Source: Thermoplasmatota archaeon (GTDB taxonomy: Archaea > Thermoplasmatota > Penumbrarchaeia > Penumbrarchaeales > Penumbrarchaeaceae). Taken from it: a stretch of 64,000 nucleotides of DNA. Made by a program: the position numbers and the translations under genes. Every line of letters begins with the position of its first letter. Position 1 is the stretch's first letter. Positions 33,654 through 42,461 of this stretch are shown here, piece by piece. Below the pieces are notes generated by a model that had not been told where the DNA came from, made no database searches, and was given only the letters and a program-made list of their open reading frames with translations. The stretch spans positions 61,213 to 125,212 of the forward strand of contig JALOTP010000002.1 in the NCBI GenBank assembly GCA_025457865.1. The letters are read 5' to 3'.

Positions 33654-35810
33654 ATGTCAAAAGTCATAGGTATAGACCTGGGAACTACCTATTCAGCAAT
33701 GGCCGTCCTAGAGGGCGGAGAGCCTGTTGTAATACCGACCGCCGAGGGAACAAGGACAATGCCCTCTGTTGTGGCATTCACGGATGACGGTGAGATACTT
33801 GTTGGCCAGGTGGCTAAGCGTCAAGCGGTCACGAACCCTGAAAGGACCATATCCTCGATCAAGAGGAAGATGGGTACCAAATACAAGGTCAAGGTGGACG
33901 ATAAGGTCTATACTCCTCAGGAGATCTCCGCAATGATCCTTCGTAAACTGAAGAAGGATGCGGAGGAATACCTTGGAGAGGAGATAACCAAGGCGGTCAT
34001 AACCGTTCCAGCCTATTTTGAGGACCCTCAGAGGCAGGCTACCCGTGATGCGGGCAGGATAGCGAACCTCGAGGTTCTAAGGATAATAAACGAACCTACC
34101 GCTGCTGCCCTAGCCTATGGATTGGATAAACAGGACCAGGAGCAGACGATCCTTGTCTTCGACCTTGGCGGTGGGACATTCGATGTCTCTATCCTTGAGA
34201 TAGGGGAAGGCGTCTTCGAGGTCAAGGCGACCTCCGGTAACAATCTGCTAGGAGGAGATGATTTCGATGCCAGGATCATGGACTGGATAATTGAGAAGTT
34301 CCAATCGGAGCAGGGCATCAATATCCGTGAGGACAGGAACGCCATGCAGAGGCTCAAGGATGCAGCTGAAAAGGCGAAGATCGAACTATCCAGCAGGCTC
34401 GATACAAATATCAACCTGCCTTACATTTCGGCAGATGAGGATGGCCCCAAGCATATCGATTACACCCTCACCAGGGCCAAGTACGAGGCATTGGTGGAGG
34501 ACCTGATTGATGCGACCAAGGGACCGACCAAGAGAGCTTTGAAAGATGCAAATTTCACTCCAAAGGACATAGAACAGATCCTGATGGTCGGAGGAATGAC
34601 CAGGACCCCGGCCGTCCAGACGTTCATAAGGGAATTCTTCGGCAAGGCCCCCAATAAGGGGATAAACCCCGATGAATGTGTTGCGGTCGGTGCTGCCATC
34701 CAGGGTGGTGTTCTTACCGGTGAGGTAAAGGATGTCCTTCTCCTCGATGTTACACCGCTCTCCCTTGGTGTGGAGACCGTAGGAGGCATCACCAGCAAGC
34801 TCATCCCGAGGAACACGACCATTCCATGTAGGAAGAACCAGATATTCTCTACCGCCCAGGATAACCAGACCTCCGTCGAGATCCATGTTGTCCAGGGAGA
34901 GAGGGAGATGTCACAGGACAATAAATCACTTGGAAAGTTCCATCTGATAGGTATCCCGCCTGCACCGAGAGGCATCCCGCAGATAGAGGTCACCTTCGAT
35001 ATAGACGCGAACGGTATAGTGAACGTCTCTGCAAAGGACCTTGCCACCAGTAAAGAGCAGAAGATAACCATCCAGCCGTCATCTGGGGTTACCGAGGACG
35101 AGGTCTCGAAGATGATCGATGATGCGACCAAGTACGAGAAGATAGACAAGAAGAAGAAGAAACTGGCCGAGCTAAGGAACCAGGCGGATGCACTCATCTA
35201 TTCCACCGAGAAGGCGATGGTGGAACTGGAGGAGAAGCTCGACAAGAAGAAGATGAAGGATACCAAGGAATCGATAAAGGTCATCAAGGGCAAGATGGAG
35301 GTCAAAGAGGTCAAGGAGCTAAAGGAGGCCATCGATGACCTCACCGAGAAGTCGCAGAACCTCTTTGCCGATGCTTACAAGGGCATTGGGGGTAATGCGG
35401 ACGAGGAAGGTTATCAGCCCATAACGATAAAATGCCCCAAGTGCAAGAAACCCATTAAGATAACATCACCGAAGAGACCCCTCAAGATTACCTGCCCCCA
35501 CTGTGGGGCCAAGGGTACGATAAAGGGCTCACCTCCGAAGAAGAAGGAAGAGGGAACCACTGAGGAGAAGGAAGAGGAACCAAAGAAGAAGGAGACGGAT
35601 AAACCAAAGAAAAAGGTCGTTTCGAAGGCCGACAAGGAAGAGGACGAAGAGAAGGAGGAGAAAGAGGCCCCAAAGAAGAAGGGGAAGGCCTACGAACCAG
35701 AGGAGATAGAGTGTCCTAAATGCAATAAGACACTGACCATAGAATCTCCGGAGAGACCCATTTCCATAAAATGCTCCAAATGCGGGGCCAAGCTCAAGAT
35801 CGAAGAATGA
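33654..35810 (+). CDS. dnaK: DnaK (Hsp70) with two C-terminal zinc ribbons
   Basis: ATP-driven chaperone. Start 33654 has 'aaggagg' upstream and opens with '[14 protein letters not shown]'; the ORF-track start 33624 is earlier. 718 residues. ATPase motifs: '[12 protein letters not shown]', '[14 protein letters not shown]', '[12 protein letters not shown]'. Substrate domain: '[14 protein letters not shown]'. Lid up to about residue 580. In place of the usual short disordered tail there are two Cys4 ribbons: '[10 protein letters not shown]' with '[11 protein letters not shown]' (~593-615), then a charged linker of ~60 residues, then '[10 protein letters not shown]' with '[10 protein letters not shown]' (~686-708). 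The ribbons share 'SPERP'/'SPKRP' cores, so one is a copy of the other. Their role is unknown; substrate or nucleic-acid contact is possible. Confidence 0.95.
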   Translation: MSKVIGIDLGTTYSAMAVLEGGEPVVIPTAEGTRTMPSVVAFTDDGEILVGQVAKRQAVTNPERTISSIKRKMGTKYKVKVDDKVYTPQEISAMILRKLKKDAEEYLGEEITKAVITVPAYFEDPQRQATRDAGRIANLEVLRIINEPTAAALAYGLDKQDQEQTILVFDLGGGTFDVSILEIGEGVFEVKATSGNNLLGGDDFDARIMDWIIEKFQSEQGINIREDRNAMQRLKDAAEKAKIELSSRLDTNINLPYISADEDGPKHIDYTLTRAKYEALVEDLIDATKGPTKRALKDANFTPKDIEQILMVGGMTRTPAVQTFIREFFGKAPNKGINPDECVAVGAAIQGGVLTGEVKDVLLLDVTPLSLGVETVGGITSKLIPRNTTIPCRKNQIFSTAQDNQTSVEIHVVQGEREMSQDNKSLGKFHLIGIPPAPRGIPQIEVTFDIDANGIVNVSAKDLATSKEQKITIQPSSGVTEDEVSKMIDDATKYEKIDKKKKKLAELRNQADALIYSTEKAMVELEEKLDKKKMKDTKESIKVIKGKMEVKEVKELKEAIDDLTEKSQNLFADAYKGIGGNADEEGYQPITIKCPKCKKPIKITSPKRPLKITCPHCGAKGTIKGSPPKKKEEGTTEEKEEEPKKKETDKPKKKVVSKADKEEDEEKEEKEAPKKKGKAYEPEEIECPKCNKTLTIESPERPISIKCSKCGAKLKIEE

Positions 35811-35935
35811 TCCCAGTGGTCAGCAGATGACCCGCTTATTGACCGTGGATGAGGAATCCAGGGTACGATGTGCAGGATAGTCTAAAATAGGAAGAAGTGA
35901 TACTTGTCTGGAATTCTCAGCAAAGGTGATACTGT

Positions 35936-36994
35936 TTGACCTCGGACCATTACGAGATCCTCGGAATCGAAGAGGATGCTACCCAGGAAGAGGTCAAGAG
36001 CGCTTATAGAAGACTTGCAAAGTCCTTACATCCGGATATGAACAAGGATGATTCGACAGGGACCTCTGATAAGTTCAAGAACGTAAAGGAAGCTTATGAG
36101 GTCCTATCGAATCCTTTGAAGAGGGAGAAGTACGACCTGGAACGGATGAGGTCCAGGAGGGGCCAGACAGGACCACCACCCCCGACATACTCACCTCAGC
36201 AAAGGAACACCTTCCTCTATTCGGGACCTCCAATAGCTTCACAGAGGGGCGCGGACATCAAGCTCTCCATAGCCATATCGTTCCAGGAATCCTTTCTCGG
36301 AATGAGGCGAGGGGTCGATATCGGGATGCCGGTATCATGCGACCACTGCGGTGGTTCTGGTGCAGCTCCAAATACGCCTGTGTCCGGCTGTCCTACCTGC
36401 AAAGGCTCAGGAGCACTCTTGGCCCCGGTCCAGACACCTCAGGGGTATGTGAACCAACGGGTCCTATGCAGCACCTGCAACGGCAGGGGCATACTCATGC
36501 AGCAGTTCTGTCCCAAATGCTCTGGTGTAGGTCTGATAAACGGGGTCGAGAACGTTGCTGTATCACTTCCGCCCGGTGTTGAGGATGGGGCTATCATCAA
36601 ATTGAACGGCAAGGGTGGTCATGGCCTCGGTAACGGTCCGAGGGGGGACCTGTTGGTAACGGTCGTCGTAAAGGAAGAGCAGAACATGAAGAGGGTCGAC
36701 AATGACCTCTATATTGAAGAATCCATATCACTACCAAAGGCCGTTTTCGGTGGCAAGCACAGGGTGAACACCATAGAGGGGAGAAGGACGCTGAGGATAC
36801 CGCCCATGACAAAGAGCAGGACCGAGTTCCTCATAGAGGGAGAGGGTTTCCCGGACCCTGTATCGGGGGAGCACGGCGACCTCTATGTCGTTGTATATAT
36901 AGACCCGCCCGAGCAGCTTAGCGATAATGCCAGGACCCTTTTGAAGAAACTTGCGGTGGAGATAGGGGAAGACCTGGAACAGCTGGGAGTATGA
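35936..36994 (+). CDS. dnaJ: DnaJ (Hsp40) co-chaperone
   Basis: TTG start supported by 'aggtgat' 7 nt upstream and by the immediate J domain ('HYEILGIEEDATQEEVKSAY', HPD in 'LHPDMNK'). The usual Gly/Phe-rich linker is replaced by a Pro-rich stretch ('GPPPPTYSP'). The zinc region has four repeats: 'CDHCGGSG', 'CPTCKGSG', 'CSTCNGRG' and 'CPKCSGVG'. The C-terminal beta-domains end in 'GDLYVVVYIDPPEQLSD'. 352 residues, a type I DnaJ. It stimulates DnaK ATPase and delivers substrates. A TATA-like 'gtctaaaatagg' lies about 55 nt upstream. Confidence 0.95.
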   Translation: MTSDHYEILGIEEDATQEEVKSAYRRLAKSLHPDMNKDDSTGTSDKFKNVKEAYEVLSNPLKREKYDLERMRSRRGQTGPPPPTYSPQQRNTFLYSGPPIASQRGADIKLSIAISFQESFLGMRRGVDIGMPVSCDHCGGSGAAPNTPVSGCPTCKGSGALLAPVQTPQGYVNQRVLCSTCNGRGILMQQFCPKCSGVGLINGVENVAVSLPPGVEDGAIIKLNGKGGHGLGNGPRGDLLVTVVVKEEQNMKRVDNDLYIEESISLPKAVFGGKHRVNTIEGRRTLRIPPMTKSRTEFLIEGEGFPDPVSGEHGDLYVVVYIDPPEQLSDNARTLLKKLAVEIGEDLEQLGV

Positions 36995-37063
36995 TCACTT
37001 TCCTAAATGCTGGTCAGGATGACCGAGGGATGACATATAGGCTTTATGGAGGGCATTCCCGCT

Positions 37064-37819
37064 ATGATAACATTGGTGGGCATCGGCCATGTCTTCTCGA
37101 TCAGGGATGCAGTCAGGCATATCATTTTCTCCAGAAGGCCTAATGCGGTATGTCTGGAGCTCGACAAGCTCAGGTTCGAGATACTTGAGAGAGGGGACCT
37201 TGGCAAGGAAGATGGTCAGTTGCTTTCCAAGATACTGCACGGTATCTACGAGAAAGCAGCTAGCGCCCAGGGGGCAACGGTCGGGGAGGAGATGCTCGGG
37301 GCGGCAGATGCTGCAAGGGACCTTGGTGTCCCATATTTCCTCATAGATGTCGAAGCCACTCCGATGGTGAACGGGCTCCTCAAAGACATGAACTTTGTCC
37401 AGAAGGCGAAGCTCCTGGGTTCGGTCCTGGGGGCCTATGTTGTCCCCAAGAAGCTCTTGGAGAAGGAGATCAGGAAGATCGAGGAGGACCCGACCGAGGC
37501 AATGGAGCAGTTCGAGAGGGTCTTTCCTGAGCTAAAGAGGCGGCTCGTCGATTATAGGGACCATTACATGGCCGACAGGATCGTCCAGATATCGATTATG
37601 TACCCACATACCCTTGCTGTGGTGGGCGAAGGTCACATCAAGGGGATAAGGGGATTGCTCGAAGGTCAAGACCTTGAGGTCATCCATCTGAAAGATGTAA
37701 CCTCCATTGCACGTAGGATCGAGAACGGTGAGCTACCCTTCCCCAGACTCTCCGACCCTACAGGTAACTGCAATTGGGCCATGTCCTTTGAAATAGACCA
37801 ATGTTCACATAAAGAGTAG
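37064..37819 (+). CDS. TraB/PrgY family protein
   Basis: Start 37064 is preferred: 'MITLVGIGHV' is the usual opening of the family, and 'ggaggg' lies upstream (inside the ORF-track extension from 37046). 251 residues. Family motifs: 'GIGHV' near the N-terminus, 'VCLELDKLRFE' and 'AVVGEGHIKGI' near the C-terminus (two GxxH motifs). This group is related to the TIKI/GumN protease-like fold, but the archaeal function is not known. It follows dnaJ by 69 nt on the same strand, so a link to protein quality control is possible. No clear membrane helix was seen. Confidence 0.85.
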   Translation: MITLVGIGHVFSIRDAVRHIIFSRRPNAVCLELDKLRFEILERGDLGKEDGQLLSKILHGIYEKAASAQGATVGEEMLGAADAARDLGVPYFLIDVEATPMVNGLLKDMNFVQKAKLLGSVLGAYVVPKKLLEKEIRKIEEDPTEAMEQFERVFPELKRRLVDYRDHYMADRIVQISIMYPHTLAVVGEGHIKGIRGLLEGQDLEVIHLKDVTSIARRIENGELPFPRLSDPTGNCNWAMSFEIDQCSHKE

Positions 37820-37863
37820 TACCATGGCAATGTTTAAGTCATCATTTCATCTACTCTTGGATC

Positions 37864-39105
37864 ATGATGGCTCCTGGGTGGAAGCGATCCACAGCTTCCC
37901 TTCTATTCATTTTTCTGTTCATTTCATCGACCATTTTCGGAGCAGTCCTTTTTAAAAGGACCTACGAGGTCCTCTCTTTCAACGGACGAACGGCCATTAC
38001 CGGACTGGTCGAAAGTTCGGAAGGAAGACCGATGGAGGGTGTTGAGGTCTCCTGTGAGGGTTCCATCAATAGAACCACCGTTGAAGGAAAATTCTTCCTT
38101 GAGGGCGTACCTGAAGGAGAGGTTAAGGTCACACTCTTCAAACCTGGACACCTTCTTCTAGAGCTCAGATGGGTAGCTTACCCATTGGATGAACTGGATG
38201 GACCGATCGAAAGGTCTGTGAACAACATCTCAAGGGACATCGAATTGGTACTTTACAGAGAGATCGGGACCGAACTGCCGTTCGGACCATATTCGAACGG
38301 CACATTGAACCTGGTCATAAGGAAAGCTACGGAAACAGGTCCTTTGCCGGATTCAATCCAGGTTTCCAATGGCACGGAGTACCTCACTCATTTGCTGGTA
38401 ACAGGTAGGAACGAAATACCGGTCATGGGTAACGGAACGTTCATGATAAGACCCAACACAACAGGTCCAGTTCTAAGTTCGTTCCACCCTGTTGGGGATG
38501 ATGTCGATGTCACTGAATCGATCCTGAGGCTCATCACTGGAACGGCCACAGAATGGCCTTATAACGGTTACATATGTCTGAACCTGTCTTTTAAGGCCGG
38601 TCCCACTACCGTTTTGATCGAGATATTCGCTCATGATGGAACGGTCATCATGGAGGCCGCCTCCTTCCTTGATATGGATAAGGTACAGACCAAATTTGAG
38701 ATGGAGCTTCCTTCTGGGATCTATAGTGTTCGGGTCTCCGGAAAGGACGTCCTTGATAAGAATTTCGAAGACCTCCCTGTGACCGAGGGCGGTAGGACCT
38801 TCATGAACATCTCCCTGGTTCCCGGAGGTAAGGATGTGGTCCATGAAGGACTGGACGTCGAGGGTAATTACTATATGGCAGCTTTGAACATCGTTCTTGG
38901 TTCGCTTTTCCTCCTAGGAACTGCATTGGCCTTAAAGGAAGGGAGCTGGTTCATTATGGTCCCAATAGCGTTCTTGGGGTTCATTTCCAATGGAATCGTC
39001 CCATCGCTGGTCGATCTGAACCATATTGCATCATTACTTTTATTGTTCGTACTGATGCTCATCTTCAAGCATGAGAGGACCAGGCGCAGGTCCCGGAGGT
39101 CATGA
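37864..39105 (+). CDS. Membrane protein with carboxypeptidase-regulatory-like ectodomain and C-terminal TM helices
   Basis: 413 residues. An N-terminal hydrophobic helix ('TASLLFIFLFISSTIFGAVLF') is followed by a beta-sandwich module ('ITGLVESSEGRPMEGVEVSC', 'GKFFLEGVPEGEVKVTLF') of the CarboxypepD_reg/TonB-plug-like type. A further beta-rich region with many Asn-x-Thr/Ser sites follows. The C-terminus has about three close hydrophobic helices ('MAALNIVLGSLFLLGTALAL', 'FIMVPIAFLGFISNGIV', 'ASLLLLFVLMLIF') and a basic end. Two adjacent ATGs at 37864/37867 are possible starts. Surface role inferred; no enzyme motif seen. Confidence 0.8.
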   Translation: MMAPGWKRSTASLLFIFLFISSTIFGAVLFKRTYEVLSFNGRTAITGLVESSEGRPMEGVEVSCEGSINRTTVEGKFFLEGVPEGEVKVTLFKPGHLLLELRWVAYPLDELDGPIERSVNNISRDIELVLYREIGTELPFGPYSNGTLNLVIRKATETGPLPDSIQVSNGTEYLTHLLVTGRNEIPVMGNGTFMIRPNTTGPVLSSFHPVGDDVDVTESILRLITGTATEWPYNGYICLNLSFKAGPTTVLIEIFAHDGTVIMEAASFLDMDKVQTKFEMELPSGIYSVRVSGKDVLDKNFEDLPVTEGGRTFMNISLVPGGKDVVHEGLDVEGNYYMAALNIVLGSLFLLGTALALKEGSWFIMVPIAFLGFISNGIVPSLVDLNHIASLLLLFVLMLIFKHERTRRRSRRS

Positions 39106-39118
39106 GGCCCAAAGGGAC

Positions 39119-39559
39119 TCATGCCTTGTTCCGTTTTCTCTCAAGGTCGTTGTAAGTGGAAAGGGTCCTCTGGACATCGGCGATTATCCTGTTCAGGCCG
39201 GTCTCGGACGCGGCTATGAACTCCTCGTCGGTCTTGAACTCCGAACAATGCGGGCAGAGGTTGTCAAGACCTGGGCCGTTCTCCTGAAGGGTCATTGGGA
39301 ATATCCTGCATGCGGTCGGTCTGTTATAGTAGACCGAGCATTTACCCGACCTATGGAATATGCATTCCCCCCCAAGGAAAACAAGCTCCTTGAGATTATG
39401 GCCATGCCTTGACGGCCTGGCAAAGGTCTGCTCGTAATGTCCCATGGTCAACAGTCTTGACACATCCTCATGTGTCAGTACGACCTCTCTGTCATGGCAG
39501 CAAATGCTGCAATTGTTCTGAGCGCATATCGTCATGTGCATCCCGTTCCCGAAGGGCAT
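39119..39559 (-). CDS. YkgJ-family cysteine-cluster protein
   Basis: 146 residues. The cysteine pattern 'CSICCHDREVVLTHEDV' then 'CIFHRSGKCSVYYNRPTACR' then 'FP' is the mark of the YkgJ/CxxCxxCC family, thought to bind zinc or an Fe-S cluster. Further Cys pairs ('CPHCSEF') follow. Some relatives are annotated as lysine methylases of flagellin, but no archaellin gene is near. A TATA-like 'aaaatataaataatc' on the minus strand (39578-39595) precedes the ATG at 39559 by about 25 nt. Converges with the membrane protein gene at 39105. Confidence 0.85.
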   Translation of the reverse strand: MPFGNGMHMTICAQNNCSICCHDREVVLTHEDVSRLLTMGHYEQTFARPSRHGHNLKELVFLGGECIFHRSGKCSVYYNRPTACRIFPMTLQENGPGLDNLCPHCSEFKTDEEFIAASETGLNRIIADVQRTLSTYNDLERKRNKA

Positions 39560-39713
39560 TGCGGTAATATGCTATGATTATTTATATTTTATTCAACCTA
39601 TATTTCCACTGGAACCAAGCTTTGACCTATTACCAATTGTCTAGAACAGTTACATTGATGATGCTTTCGAACGATATGGCAGGCCGACCTTGTGGACGTA
39701 TCCTATGGAAAAG

Positions 39714-39727
39714 AATAATTAAATAGT
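39714..39727 (+). promoter_or_regulatory. TATA-like element of the NAC operon
   Basis: 'aataattaaatagt' lies about 41-54 nt upstream of the ATG at 39768, after which a 'caggggtg' ribosome site occurs. It shares the divergent gap with the YkgJ-like gene. Confidence 0.4.
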
Positions 39728-39767
39728 CCACATTTGGGCACTCCATAACGACAACAGGGGTGTATAG

Positions 39768-40184
39768 ATGGCGGATCTGGAATACGACAAGGTCAAAACG
39801 GGACTATTCTCAGGAAAACCGGTCGGGTACGAGAGCAAGCTCATCAGACCGACCGCAACGGGAGAGGTCAGGTCCCTTACGATGTACGATGTTGATACTC
39901 ATAGAAGGCTCGGTGGCTTGGATTACGAGGTGGATGGGGCAAAGGTGAAAGTGAACGGTTTCTCCTTCTCTGTCTGGAAGGATATGAGGCTCCCTGAAGG
40001 TTTCATAAAACATTTCGTCAAGAAGATGAAGAAGAAGGGTATAAAGAAGATAATGGTGGAGCTCTACGATACCGATTCCAATACCCACAACAAACTTACA
40101 CTCTTCAGGAATATGAAGTTCGTCACCGATACGACCGGGAACATGACCGGTTATCAATCTTGGCTCCTTATAAGGGACCTGTAA
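39768..40184 (+). CDS. Protein of unknown function upstream of NAC, degenerate GNAT-like C-terminus
   Basis: 138 residues; 'aggggtg' precedes the ATG. The N-terminal half is beta-rich ('RSLTMYDVDTHRRLGGLDY'). The C-terminal half ('FIKHFVKKMKKKGIKKIMVE', 'HNKLTLFRNMKFVTDT') looks like the last helices and strands of GNAT acetyltransferases, but the acetyl-CoA loop is not preserved ('RLPEGF' in its place). It ends 12 nt before nac, with 'taaggagg' between, so the two are one operon. A link to nascent-chain work is inferred from context only. Confidence 0.7.
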   Translation: MADLEYDKVKTGLFSGKPVGYESKLIRPTATGEVRSLTMYDVDTHRRLGGLDYEVDGAKVKVNGFSFSVWKDMRLPEGFIKHFVKKMKKKGIKKIMVELYDTDSNTHNKLTLFRNMKFVTDTTGNMTGYQSWLLIRDL

Positions 40185-40196
40185 GGAGGTAGTCCA

Positions 40197-40535
40197 ATGC
40201 TTCCAGGCAGGATGAACCCCAAGCAGATGGAGAGGATGATGCGGAAGATGGGCCTCAACATGGAGGAAATGACGGATGTCAAGGGTGTTGTCATCACCAC
40301 TGCAACGAAGGAGATAAGGATCATAGACCCTCAGGTCACAGTTATGAACGTTCATGGTGAACGAAGCTATCAGATACAGGGTAAGGTTGAGGAAAAGACG
40401 CTGAGCGGAACGTTCACAGAAGAGGACATTGAGCTGGTCATGGCACAGACCGGCGCATCTCGGGAAAGGGTCGTGGAGGCCCTGACAGATTGCGGCGGTG
40501 AGCCAGCAGAGGCCATAATCAAGCTATTGGGATGA
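40197..40535 (+). CDS. nac: Nascent polypeptide-associated complex protein (archaeal NAC)
   Basis: 112 residues with a strong ribosome site 'taaggaggt'. The NAC domain has 'IRIIDPQVTVMNVHGERSYQ', with the Lys/Arg-rich start 'RMNPKQMERMMRKMG' that contacts the ribosome. A UBA domain ('DIELVMAQTGASRERVVEAL') ends the protein at 'AIIKLLG'. Forms a homodimer on the ribosome near the exit tunnel. Usual length for archaea. Confidence 0.96.
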   Translation: MLPGRMNPKQMERMMRKMGLNMEEMTDVKGVVITTATKEIRIIDPQVTVMNVHGERSYQIQGKVEEKTLSGTFTEEDIELVMAQTGASRERVVEALTDCGGEPAEAIIKLLG

Positions 40536-40622
40536 GAGTAGAAAACCCTGCTTACCAAGGGGATTTCCCAAGGGTCTCCCTATTTCAGTATTAAAAAGGT
40601 TTGTAGGCTAATAATATGGACG

Positions 40623-42461
40623 ATGATAGTACCTTCTATGGACCCTGTACTCCTGAGAAAGGAGCCTCTCAGGTCCTCATTGCCCATAGACCTCCTAATT
40701 GATATCGAAACTAGGTCCATTCAGGATATCGTGAAGAGATCGTTATCTGGTGAGGAACGCTCTCTATTATCCTCCTCATTGACCGGAAATCAGGAACAAT
40801 ATAATAACGCCGATGCATCCTTGTCAAGCAACGAAAGGGATGAAAAGACAATGGAATCGAGATTTCCCTCCTGGGCTGCATTGGTCCTTACTGGGAAAAC
40901 TGTGGAGGAGCTCAGGAAGGGCCATCAGGAAGGCAGACAGAACGGGGCTGGACTGTTCTGCATAAGGTTCGACAGGTTCGGTCCATCTAGGACACCGGAA
41001 TCTAGGGCGCGTATTGGCGTATTGATGGTCCAGGCCGCCTCTTTCCTCAAGAAAGGTTCCATTGCATCGATCGTTCCAGAGAGGTTCGGAGGGTTCGCTA
41101 GGGAGAAGGAGCTTCCGGAAACCGTCAGGCTGGAGATGCTCATGGCATTGGCCTCACAGGGGTTCTTGTGGGTTGAGATAGAAGAGGATATTCCCTCTGA
41201 CCAGATGATAGAGATCATCAAGATCGCCAAGAGGTCTGGGAGCAAGGTAATGCTCTCAATGAAGGTCGGACCCGGTGAACCCCCGATATCGTCCGGACAT
41301 GACCTTATAGAACTTTGTGATGGAATGAAGGTCTATCTGGACATGGCCACTCCGGAAACGATAACGAACATCCCACAGGTCATCGAACTCCTCGCTAGTT
41401 CGATCGGGGACCGACCCCTAATGGTATCTCCATATGGTAGATATTCCTCCTTGGCCCGAATGGTCATTGCAGAAAGGGATGGCCTGAAGCTAATGATGGA
41501 TGTGACCCTTAACAATGAGGGCCCAAACACCTTGACGGTCCAAGATGACCTACTGCGTTACTGGTCCTTGACAGGTGTATCGGGGGACAAGACCACCAAT
41601 ACCAGACCATCGTCCCGGAACGACCTGAAGGGGTCCACGGGTCTCTTCTTCCATCTTGGTGGTCCAGGTACCACCAATTACAAGCTCGCTATGTTGAACA
41701 CCGCATTCAAGCACCTCAGCGAGGACAAATTGATGCTGCCCTGGGAGGCAAGACCTGAGGACCTGAGCACAGCGCTCAACCTCATCAGGGATGTAGGCGT
41801 GATGGGAGCAATGGTCGAAGCCCCGCTCAGGACCGGTACTCTTGCTGGTATGGACTGGGTGGACCCGCGGTCCAGAATGGTCGGGTCATTGGACCTCATT
41901 GTAGGTAAGGGAAGGTCCCTTTACGGTTACAATACGGAACTCTATGCGATATCGGACCTTATAAAGAAGGGCGGCCTTAAAAAAGGTATGAAGAGCCTTG
42001 TGCTAGGGACCGGGTCCACAGGAAGGGCCGCCGCAGTAGGGAGCTCGATGATGGGGCTCGAGACGGTCATAGTGGGTAACAATCTGGAAAGGACACGGAC
42101 CCTGGCCGATTCATTGGGAGAGGGTGTTAAGGGGGCAACACAGAAAGCGCTGAAGAGACCGGCCCTAACGTTCGATGTTGTCATAGATACCGTCCCCCTG
42201 CAGCAGCTGCGAGATAGGGACCCAAACGATGCATCGGACATGATAGGGACCATTAGGTCTCTCCGACCGAGCCTGGGGATCGATACGACCGTCCTTAAGG
42301 GATGGTCACCTTTCCTGACCGCGGTGGAATCGAACTCCGGAGCTACGTTCAAGGGATTTGATATCGTTCTGAGGTCTGCTCTACGGACATTATCGATCTG
42401 GTTGGATGGGAAATATGAGGAAAGCGATGTCCGGTCCGTCCTTGAGGGCTTGATACCCTGA
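40623..42461 (+). CDS. AroD-AroE fusion (dehydroquinase/shikimate dehydrogenase-like) with degenerate active sites
   Basis: 612 residues: an ~85-residue extension, an AroD-like barrel (~85-320) and an AroE-like domain (~335-600). The Rossmann loop is intact ('VLGTGSTGRAAAVGSSMMG'). Active sites look ruined. Where AroE needs 'NVTxPxK' there is 'MVEAPLR'; the shikimate-binding Ser pair becomes 'GTTNYK'; 'GYNTD' becomes 'GYNTE'; 'GAVNT' becomes 'GSLDL'. In AroD, the loop with the catalytic His ('SYHDF'-like) reads 'SMKVG', though a Lys remains at 'GMKVYLD'. It may be a pseudoenzyme, an NAD(P)-binding regulator or an enzyme for another reaction. Start ATG 40623 lies about 25-30 nt past a TATA-like 'tattaaaaagg', so it may be leaderless. 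No other shikimate gene is near. Confidence 0.7.
   Translation: MIVPSMDPVLLRKEPLRSSLPIDLLIDIETRSIQDIVKRSLSGEERSLLSSSLTGNQEQYNNADASLSSNERDEKTMESRFPSWAALVLTGKTVEELRKGHQEGRQNGAGLFCIRFDRFGPSRTPESRARIGVLMVQAASFLKKGSIASIVPERFGGFAREKELPETVRLEMLMALASQGFLWVEIEEDIPSDQMIEIIKIAKRSGSKVMLSMKVGPGEPPISSGHDLIELCDGMKVYLDMATPETITNIPQVIELLASSIGDRPLMVSPYGRYSSLARMVIAERDGLKLMMDVTLNNEGPNTLTVQDDLLRYWSLTGVSGDKTTNTRPSSRNDLKGSTGLFFHLGGPGTTNYKLAMLNTAFKHLSEDKLMLPWEARPEDLSTALNLIRDVGVMGAMVEAPLRTGTLAGMDWVDPRSRMVGSLDLIVGKGRSLYGYNTELYAISDLIKKGGLKKGMKSLVLGTGSTGRAAAVGSSMMGLETVIVGNNLERTRTLADSLGEGVKGATQKALKRPALTFDVVIDTVPLQQLRDRDPNDASDMIGTIRSLRPSLGIDTTVLKGWSPFLTAVESNSGATFKGFDIVLRSALRTLSIWLDGKYEESDVRSVLEGLIP

Noticed and set aside
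34460-35197. 245-residue minus-strand ORF antisense to dnaK
   Set aside because: Opposite the conserved DnaK core; no motif, low-complexity hydrophobic shadow.
39119-39559. Flagellin methylase role for the YkgJ-like protein
   Set aside because: The cysteine pattern fits the broad family, but no archaellin or archaellum gene is present, so the narrow name is not supported.
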